DNA from: Lepisosteus oculatus
Taxonomy: Eukaryota; Chordata; Actinopteri; Semionotiformes; Lepisosteidae
Direction of reading: 5' to 3'
DNA: 64,000 bases
NCBI RefSeq assembly: GCF_040954835.1
Contig: NC_090698.1
Span: forward strand, 67,711,284 to 67,775,283
Under the pieces are notes generated by a model. It did not search any database. It was given only the letters and a program-made list of their open reading frames with translations, and was not told the DNA's origin. Positions 58,401 to 64,000 of the stretch are shown here, piece after piece. Position numbers and translations under genes: made by a program. How positions within the stretch are numbered: the stretch's first letter is position 1; every line of letters begins with the position of its first letter.

Positions 58401-59208
58401 ATATTAACTCGAGGTGACTTTTGTTTTAGAATCCATAAAAGCTGAAAATGTTAACACTACACCACAGACAAGTATTGGAAGTGATAAAAAATGTAACATA
58501 ATATTGACTGCTATTGCACTTTGCTAACCTTGACAAACTCTATAAGATGCAATTCTCTTTGTTTATTGTTACTAGACGTCTTTGCGAAATAAGACCAAAA
58601 CAATATCAATGCCCCCTGCATCCACCAACTATTCTTGGTGATCTGTTGCCATGGGCGACAGTTAACACAGGACACCGTGTCACACTTTCACACGGGTCAA
58701 ACTGAGCACAATGGAGAGCGATATGTACAGTATATACTATATTTAATGTACAGTTCCAGTAATGCTTAAATTCACAGAACTTACGCATAGATTTTTGTAA
58801 TGGCTAAATAAATGTCAATTTAGCAGCAGTTTGCAAACATTTTAATACCTTTAGATTTTCTGAGTGAAATTAGACATTTCTATCGCGCTACCAGCTAATT
58901 TTTAACATTTTTAACCAACTTGCTTTAAAACGATAAAAACTATATGGTTAGCAGTTTCTCATTGTGGCTGAAACCACACACTGTAAAACCGTCAGCTACC
59001 AAAAACAACAGCAGCAAATGAGGATAATAAAAATGGTGAATCATTGAACAAAATTAATTAAAAATGGAGAAATTCGTAAACTCAACTATGTTATTATGTG
59101 ATTCAATTATAAATTACAGTATGTGCGCCAGTGCACTTACCCTGGTATGTAGTGCGGGTCAGGTGTCATTAGCACAGTGCTGAGTTTGGGAGGAAATTCG
59201 TTATTCAT
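52332..59208 (-). CDS. CIMIP2B: CIMIP2B (FAM166B), ciliary microtubule inner protein 2B
   Basis: Exons on the - strand: 59208-59141, 57331-57108, 55458-55301, 54016-53884, 53429-53208, 52420-52332. They sum to 894 bases, 297 residues plus stop, with agreeing phases and GT-AG borders. Human FAM166B is about 275 residues. The protein has four copies of a G-(Y/F)-x-G-x-x-P motif: IPGYAGYCP, IPGYTGFVP, ISGFTGYVP, LPSYTGHVPG. The C-terminus is YRFQYGHTFGHLTHNSLGLS. No signal peptide or membrane segment is seen. Members of this family sit inside the A-tubule of ciliary and sperm-flagellar doublet microtubules. Its tail-to-tail position beside RUSC2 supports orthology. Confidence 0.93.
52421..53207 (-). 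other. CIMIP2B intron 5
   Basis: 787 bp, donor GTGAGT. AT-rich; no repeat or exon recognised. Confidence 0.65.
53208..53429 (-). CDS. CIMIP2B: CIMIP2B exon 5
   Basis: 222 bases, phase 1 at both ends, acceptor TTTCCACACAG, donor CCCG/GTGAGT. Encodes FTGYVPKARFLMGTGYPITT, NKALIQFNQEINK, LPPISTIYPSNLGLLPSYTG and HVP, which covers the third and fourth motif copies. Confidence 0.93.
53430..53883 (-). other. CIMIP2B intron 4
   Basis: 454 bp, donor GTAAAA. No additional exon or repeat seen. Confidence 0.65.
53884..54016 (-). CDS. CIMIP2B: CIMIP2B exon 4
   Basis: 133 bases, phase 0 to phase 1, acceptor GTCTATCCACAG, donor CTCAG/GTAAAA. Encodes LPRYNTALAPISKEASPYLS, then GSPYFMDNENPHKYFIS. The ASPY...MD(N/D)xxPxKxF block aligns with human FAM166B. 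Confidence 0.9.
54017..55300 (-). other. CIMIP2B intron 3
   Basis: 1.28 kb with a run of about 11 G at 54682-54692 on the + strand. Donor GTAACT. The open frames at 54749-55063 show no domain and are not phase-compatible additions that I can justify. Confidence 0.6.
55301..55458 (-). CDS. CIMIP2B: CIMIP2B exon 3
   Basis: 158 bases, phase 1 to phase 0, acceptor GTGCCTACAG, donor CGCAAA/GTAACT. Encodes FVPKSQNYFSRTYAETCREA, LSEFDREQRLRFEKAAA and HSSSLPERK. The open frame runs on into the intron, but a good donor and the exon 4 phase end it at 55301. Confidence 0.9.
55459..57107 (-). other. CIMIP2B intron 2
   Basis: 1.65 kb. Purine-rich patches near 55930-55985 and 56880-57000 (+ strand AGAGAGAAGAGAGAGGAG type). 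Nothing else recognised. Confidence 0.6.
57108..57331 (-). CDS. CIMIP2B: CIMIP2B exon 2
   Basis: 224 bases, phase 2 to phase 1, acceptor CCTTTCTGGGCAG, donor CACAG/GTCGCC (GT but otherwise a weak donor). Encodes YAGYCPQLKYNVGNTYGKLT, ARLLTSPDVPRSQRLVLHSG and ERMIPGYTG. GYTGxCPxLxxxVGxTYG is shared with human FAM166B. GC-rich, hence several open frames on the other strand. Confidence 0.92.
57395..57937 (-). repeat. Interspersed repeat starting TGTCACACCCGACATC
   Basis: Read on the - strand it starts TGTCACACCCGACATCTCTC, then AGAGGGCGCTCCACTGC, and continues through a GC-rich body. An element at 62845 begins with the same layout: TGTCACGATCGTTACTCCTC, then AAGGGCGCTCCAGCC. The TGTCAC start is LTR-like. 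The far end is not defined, so element class and exact left limit are open. Confidence 0.45.
58645..58659. promoter_or_regulatory. Near-consensus RFX X-box
   Basis: GTTGCC ATG GGCGAC: two half-sites of the RYYNYY / RRNRAC type separated by three bases. RFX factors drive many ciliary genes through such sites. It lies in CIMIP2B intron 1, about 550 bp after the start codon, a position seen for some ciliary genes but not the most typical. A chance match cannot be excluded. Confidence 0.4.
59141..59208 (-). CDS. CIMIP2B: CIMIP2B exon 1 (start codon)
   Basis: ATG at 59208-59206. The 68 coding bases encode MNNEFPPKLSTVLMTPDPHY and IPG, ending in phase 2 at a GTAAGT donor. PDPHYIPGY aligns with NPHYIPGY of human FAM166B. 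Upstream is GC-poor; no TATA box seen. Confidence 0.9.
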
Positions 59209-59901
59209 TGTGTTTCGTCGGTGCCCGACTTAGTAAAATTTTGGATGCATAAACTTTACAGTGGCGGTCACTCTCTCTAAATTCCCAGTTGTCAGAGTTA
59301 CTCCGGGACCCACCAGTTTCTTTGAGTGATGTACTGTATGTTTGCAAGTGGTTGCTAGCTGCTCCATAGAGTTTCAGTGAGTGCCGAGGGGAGGAGCTAC
59401 ATCGCATTGACCAAACTTACGGCAAAGCTCTGATAATTATATACAATCGCTAAATGTAATAAAATCATTTAGATGACATTTTTTAAACGACACATTTATT
59501 TGGATTAAGAGCTAATATAATAACTTTTCTTTCTTTGCCGTAAAAATCAATGTGATGAGATCGATTTGGAGTCTGATTTATAGAAATAAGGATTGAATCC
59601 ATCAGACAAATCAAAGTGCCCAAAAATGTTGTTCATACATAGTATTAATTGCCATTTAGGAGGTTTTACTGAGTTTTAAAATACATTTTCTTTGAATGGT
59701 GTAATTTAAGCATTGTACTCTAATTCGGTATTATTTCTCGGTAACAGAACATACTGTGTTGTGTATCTTAATAAAGAGCCGATCTTATATTATTTTAACT
59801 ATTTTATTAACTACACAAATCACGCCCTTACACCATATATTCCCGCCTCCTACTCTCTCGTTCTCGTTATGTCTACTCACTATACTACATTCTGTATACA
59901 G
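59209..59901. other. Upstream flank of CIMIP2B
   Basis: Probable 5' UTR and promoter near 59209-59420, where CGTGGTT-poor but CpG-bearing DNA includes GTTGCTAGC at 59351-59359, an RFX half-site-like word. The rest is AT-rich with no gene. Confidence 0.35.
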
Positions 59902-60073
59902 GAACAAGTAAAAGGTTTATTCCATGCTGAAAAAAAGAAGAAAACACAACGTTTCGGCCGTGGAGCCTTCTTCAGGTGTGAATGCATAACATCTGAAGAA
60001 GGCTCCACGGAATAAACCTATTACTTGTTCCTTTGCAGCCTATGCATGCTGACGTGGCTACCCACCTGAAATA
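59902..60073. mobile_element. Fold-back family element, copy 4, with 10-bp direct repeats
   Basis: CTGTATACAG flanks it at 59892-59901 and 60074-60083. Left arm: GAACAAGTAAAAGGTTTATT, CCATGCTGAAAAAAAG, ACACAACGTTTCGGCCGTGG, AGCCTTCTTCAGGTGTG. The right arm is inverted but internally deleted: CTGAAGAAGGCTCCACGG then GAATAAACCTATTACTTGTTCC, ending GGCTACCCACCTGAAATA. This best-preserved copy shows the CTGAAGAAGGC...GCCGAAACGTT core on the - strand. Confidence 0.8.
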
Positions 60074-60634
60074 CTGTATACAGTATTGCTGCCTGTATAC
60101 TTCAAGTATGTATACAGTATTCCCTTTCACCTTAAGACTTATTATTTTCCCTCTTTCTCCTGTATAAAAATGGGAAGAGATCACACACTTTGTCTGCTAC
60201 CCTTTTGTATCCATCCTGAGGAATGCCCTTTCCTCTCTCTTTCTCAGGCCTTTAGCTCCACTGACTAACACACTGGCTGCAAAGTAAAGGGCAATAAACC
60301 TCTTAGTGAGCCCAAACAGTCTTCTCCAGCTTCTTATTCTGCACTTCTTATTCTTATTCATTATCATTCATGCTGATTTCTACTCACTGGGTGTCCAGAT
60401 GCTGCCAACCGACTAGAAGCTACAGCAAAGCTACAGGAGAGGAGGCTTTCATGTACCGTTCAACATCTGCAGTCAAAATAAGTGGGTCACCACTATTTTA
60501 AAAGACTAATCTTTGTTGCTCCCATAGAAGACCTGCATTTTGGGGTTGAATTTCCTACACAGGGCCAATGCCCAGCTGGACCTCTACCAGGGATCTGTTC
60601 CCTTCCAAGGAGGCCCAACCCTCAGTCTACACAA

Positions 60635-61214
60635 TAATAATAATTAATAATTGCTTACACTTATATAGCGCTTTTCTGGACACTCCACTCAAAGCACTTT
60701 ACAGGTAATGGGGACTCCCCTCCACCACCACCAGTGTGCAGCATCCACCTGGATGATGCGACGGCAGCCATAGTGCGCCAGAACGCTCACCACTCATCAG
60801 CTACTAGTGGGGAGGAGAGTAGAGTAATGAAGCCAATTTATTGAGGGGGATTGTTAGGAGGCCATGATTGATAAAGGCCAGGGGGGAAATTTGGCCAGGA
60901 CACCGGGGTTACACCCCTACTCTTTTCGAGAAACACCTTGGGATTTTTAATGACCACAGAGAGTCAGGACCTCGGTTTTACGTCTCATCCGAAGGACGGC
61001 ACCTGTTTACAGTATAGTGTCCCCATCACTATACTGGGGCATTAGGACCCACATGGACCGCAGGGTGAGCGCCCCCTGCTGGCCCCACTAACACCCCTCC
61101 AGCAGCAACCTTAGTTTTTCCCAGGAGGTCTCCCATCCAGGTACTGTCCAGGCTCACACCTGTTTTGCTTCAGTGGGTTGCCAGTTGTGAGTTGCAGGGT
61201 GATATGGCTGCTGG
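60635..61214 (-). repeat. 5S-rRNA-derived SINE, copy 3, with 8-bp target duplication
   Basis: Reverse-oriented, 580 bp. Flanked by CTACACAA at 60627-60634 and 61215-61222. The 3' tail is (TAA)n next to TTGCTTACACTTATATAGCG. The head has GGTCTCCCATCCAGGTACTG and TGTTTTGCTTC (the box A complement, mutated). Best-bounded copy of the family here. Confidence 0.9.
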
Positions 61215-61222
61215 CTACACAA

Positions 61223-62289
61223 GCCAACACAAAGCCAAGGACCTGGGCAGAGAACAAGGAATACAACTCTGGAGTCCCCTCCAGCACTTAGGATTTACAG
61301 TATGCATAGAAACACAGGGTATCAAAGGTTCTTATTGACATATTCAAGCAACTGCAACTGTTCACAATCAACTTGTTTAAACAGGCAATCATTATAGTAT
61401 TTTGTACTGTACTGTATATCGTCTTGTTGTTCTGACACTAGCAAAAGATACAGGTATGTGCCATTTGCTGAGCTTCTGTAGTGTAGGAGGTATTATTAAA
61501 TGAAATATCTGTGTTCTTCTATAATGCAGTACAGAAAATGGAAAGCGTGATATATTCCAGAAATATCAGCTACTGTATACTGCATTTTAATTTTCCAAAT
61601 AGAGGTAATTGTTATGTTTACCCACACAGATTAATGCGGCTACAGTAATGAGCAGTGGTTCATTTCCTTGCTAGATGAAGATGGCACTGCTGTGTTCTAT
61701 AATTGGGTTCTTTTGTATCAATTAGGAATGCAAGTGAGCCAGGCAGTCACATCTGTTGTAATGAGCTGAAGGAAAACTAATGAGAGAGATCTTATGAATC
61801 GTATGTGTCAGTATGGTCTTCCCTGCAGCCACAATCAGCACTAATGTGTGAGCTACATGTGAAGTGGAATCCAGCTGTGACATTATGAAACTGCTCAGCA
61901 GTTGATTGCTGGGGACCATCCACAGTTCCATGGACCAGTTAGAGAGAAAACACCATATCATGTGACGGGGTCTTCTTTTACAAAACTTTGATGTTAAAAA
62001 TATTTTTTTCTTAATTGTTTTTTTGGGGGGGTTGTGTGACCCAAAGAGTCAAAAATATTTTTAATTTCTTTTAAATATATAACTTTCAGGCCTTTGCACA
62101 TCGCTAGTGTCGGGTTTTGTCCCACATATTTTGTGATCATGGAAGTTTTTTATCTCTCGCATTTAGCAATTTCTGTTTACTGTACATGTCATGTACTGTA
62201 CATAATTACACTTGTGTCTGCCCCTTTCTGTATTTCATGTGGGTAGGAATGAGGTAATTTCCATATTTCAGCCTAAATTACTCTTCAGG
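61223..62289. other. Intergenic stretch
   Basis: AT-rich; no gene, RNA or repeat that I can support. A G-run TTTTTTGGGGGGGTT is at 62020-62034. Confidence 0.4.
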
Positions 62290-62485
62290 CCAGGGCTTAC
62301 CTGGTTTACATGACGGTGTCTACCCTCGGAAAAAGCTGGTTCCAGTTAAACACTGGGTGGACTGGAGCATATTGGGTACAGTACCTCTCTCAGGGTTCAA
62401 GAGCAGTGTTGCATCACAGACTCAAACCCACAACCCACCAATCTTGAGCTCAGCCTCTTAACCCTTATGCCAACGATACCTTTAA
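62290..62485 (-). repeat. tRNA-derived V-SINE-like copy
   Basis: On the - strand: GGCATAAGGGTTAAGAGGCT (A-box-like), GTGGGTTTGAGTCTGTG (B-box-like), then a central block CCTGAGAGAGGTACTGTACC and ATGCTCCAGTCCACCCAGT. V-SINEs have a central domain of the form CCTTGAGCAAGGTACTT...ATTGCTCCAGTAAA, which this resembles with substitutions. The 3' end is not resolved. Confidence 0.55.
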
Positions 62486-62844
62486 ATCTCATGTTAAAAT
62501 CTTTAAATATTTACAAGTCCTTGTTTTGAACTTTGTGATTGTGGTCTGCTTTCAACTCCAGTACATCAAAATACTGTACATATAACTGTACTTGAGAGTG
62601 ATGTCTTAATCTATCCTTATCCTGGAACCCATACTGTTTACCTGCTGGTTTTCATTATACCTTCATATACCTTCATTGAATGAACAGTTTGCTTGGTTAG
62701 AACCTTTTCACGTTTATTTTTCTACTCGAAGGATGGAGATTTTAAGTTGCTTAAAATTAAGTTACTCAAGAAATGCACTAGTTAAATGACAACCTCCTAC
62801 ATGTTTAAAAACCTGGAATCAATTAAAGAACTTCAATTATTAGG

Positions 62845-63340
62845 TGTCACGATCGTTACTCCTCCTCTTAAGGGCGCTCCAGCCCTTCCTCGTTCTGTCC
62901 CATTCCCCACACCTGTTCCTTATTCCAGCCCCTCTTTAGTTCCACCTTTAAAGCCAGACGCAGGCATTTGCCTGGGGCTTTACATTGAATCCCGTTTCGT
63001 GAGAGCCTGGGGGGTCCTGCTGTGTCTGGCTCTGTTATGGTTTTAGTTTCCTGTTCCTGATTCCCTGTCCCGCTGGTCCCGACCCGGTCCTGGTTTTTAA
63101 TTATTTTGGATGGATCCCCTGGTCTTGGACTCTGCCTCCCATTTTGGATTTCCCTTTTGGATTTATGCTTGGATTGTTTGCCCCGGACTCACTTCCCCTG
63201 GACACCTGCTCACCTCGGACATGCCCCCCTGTCTCCTGACCCACTCCTGCATGATATTTTTCCCTATTGTTTCTTCACCTTCCGGATTGTGTTGTCCGCA
63301 TAGGGCCTGGAAAGAACTGTTCATTAATAGAACATTAGGT
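62845..63340 (+). repeat. Interspersed repeat starting TGTCACGATCGTTACTCC
   Basis: Starts TGTCACGATCGTTACTCCTC and AAGGGCGCTCCAGCC, then TTTAAAGCCAGACGCAGGC, CTGTTCCTGATTCCCTGTCC and a C/T-rich remainder. It shares its start with the inverse element at 57395-57937. LTR-like by its TG start; the end is uncertain. Open frames inside are low complexity and not considered coding. Confidence 0.5.
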
Positions 63341-64000
63341 CTATTAAGGCTTTAATTGTTTGAGTACTTTAGTGGAGTTATTTATATTTATTTGGCTTGT
63401 GCTTTTATACAAAGTACCATTTATTTATACTCGCTTATAATGGTGGGGATTTTGCTAGAGAAAGTCGGTGTTGCTGTAGTATTGCAGTTATCCAGTAATA
63501 GAATGCACAGTCTTCCAGGTTCAAAGCCAGAGCCCTAACCAGTGCTCCTCACTGCAGCCTGTTCTTTATAAGGATAGAGTTTTCTTGATTTCATAAACCC
63601 TTTGGTGTTCTTTTTACTTGCAAAATTATGAGTTGATCAAATTTAAAGCACTTTGTAATTAGCATTTATGGTTTGTTCACCTTGTGTAAGTTATTTAGAA
63701 ACTGTTTATTATTTATTGTACTTTTATACTGTCCCCTGTTATGTCTTGACAGTTCCTAGACTGTTCCTGAACTGTTCCTAGATTGTTTTGACCAGATAAG
63801 GTGTTATTTGTATTTTTATGGTAGTTTAAATGCATGTGTTTTGTGTGGAGCTGGATGTGTACCGTATGTACCTTTGTTTTCTGTGTCACTCTAAACCAAC
63901 ACCAGATGGAGCTATTTGTCTACGATGATTTTGTCCTGTAGACTTTTGAGGCCAAGCTACTGTGCATTATAAAGACACGTACTTCGTGGACTGTGGGTTT
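63341..64000. other. Right-hand end of the window
   Basis: AT-rich. A tRNA-like SINE head remnant may lie near 63500-63560 on the - strand (GTGAGGAGCACTGGTTAGGG, TTTGAACCTGGAAGACTGTG). No TESK1 exon was recognised before the end. Confidence 0.35.

Larger units (their letters stand above)
57332..59140 (-). other. CIMIP2B intron 1
   Basis: 1.8 kb. Holds an interspersed repeat (about 57395-57937) and a near-consensus RFX X-box at 58645-58659, both listed separately. Donor GTAAGT. Confidence 0.65.

Noticed and set aside
59940..59980. Active hammerhead ribozyme in the fold-back family
   Set aside because: The CTGAAGA and GAAAC blocks are present, but an extra A sits before the GGC/GCC stem and there is no closed stem III, so the consensus is not met. 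Kept only as a resemblance.

Overview
This window reads as vertebrate nuclear DNA, most likely from a ray-finned fish. Exons are short and spread over kilobases, with GT-AG borders. Intergenic and intronic DNA is AT-rich and full of short interspersed repeats. The repeats include several copies of a 5S-rRNA-derived SINE of a type found in fish, a V-SINE-like copy and a hAT fossil. I cannot name the species; the long introns and repeat mix would suit a gar- or bowfin-like fish, but that is a guess.

Two protein-coding genes could be rebuilt exon by exon. RUSC2 (iporin) runs on the + strand. Its coding exons lie at 30150-46412 and join in frame to about 1633 residues: a long disordered Ser/Pro/Cys-rich N-terminal half, a RUN domain, a charged linker and a C-terminal SH3 domain. 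CIMIP2B (FAM166B), a ciliary microtubule inner protein, runs on the - strand in six coding exons between 59208 and 52332 (297 residues). The genes converge, with about 5.9 kb between stop codons. From memory this is the arrangement at human 9p13.3 (RUSC2-FAM166B-TESK1), so the block appears conserved. TESK1 is not visible before the window ends.

Layout: 1-1430 repeat-bearing upstream DNA; 1430-1750 a GC-rich patch that could hold the RUSC2 promoter and first non-coding exon (inference); 1750-30001 a very long presumed intron 1 carrying 5S-SINEs, a 243-bp duplicated segment, a GC-rich tRNA-like island, fold-back elements and a deleted hAT transposon; 30002-46412 RUSC2 exons; 46413-52331 3' UTRs and intergenic DNA; 52332-59208 CIMIP2B; 59209-64000 intergenic DNA rich in repeats.

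The two genes have no known joint pathway. RUSC2 works in vesicle traffic and CIMIP2B in axonemal doublet microtubules. The more unusual observations are a family of fold-back elements with direct-repeat flanks that recurs four times, the placement of four of the five CIMIP2B introns in glycine codons of its repeated motif, and a near-consensus RFX X-box in CIMIP2B intron 1. I saw no prokaryotic genes, CRISPR arrays, rRNA genes or intact retroelement coding regions.
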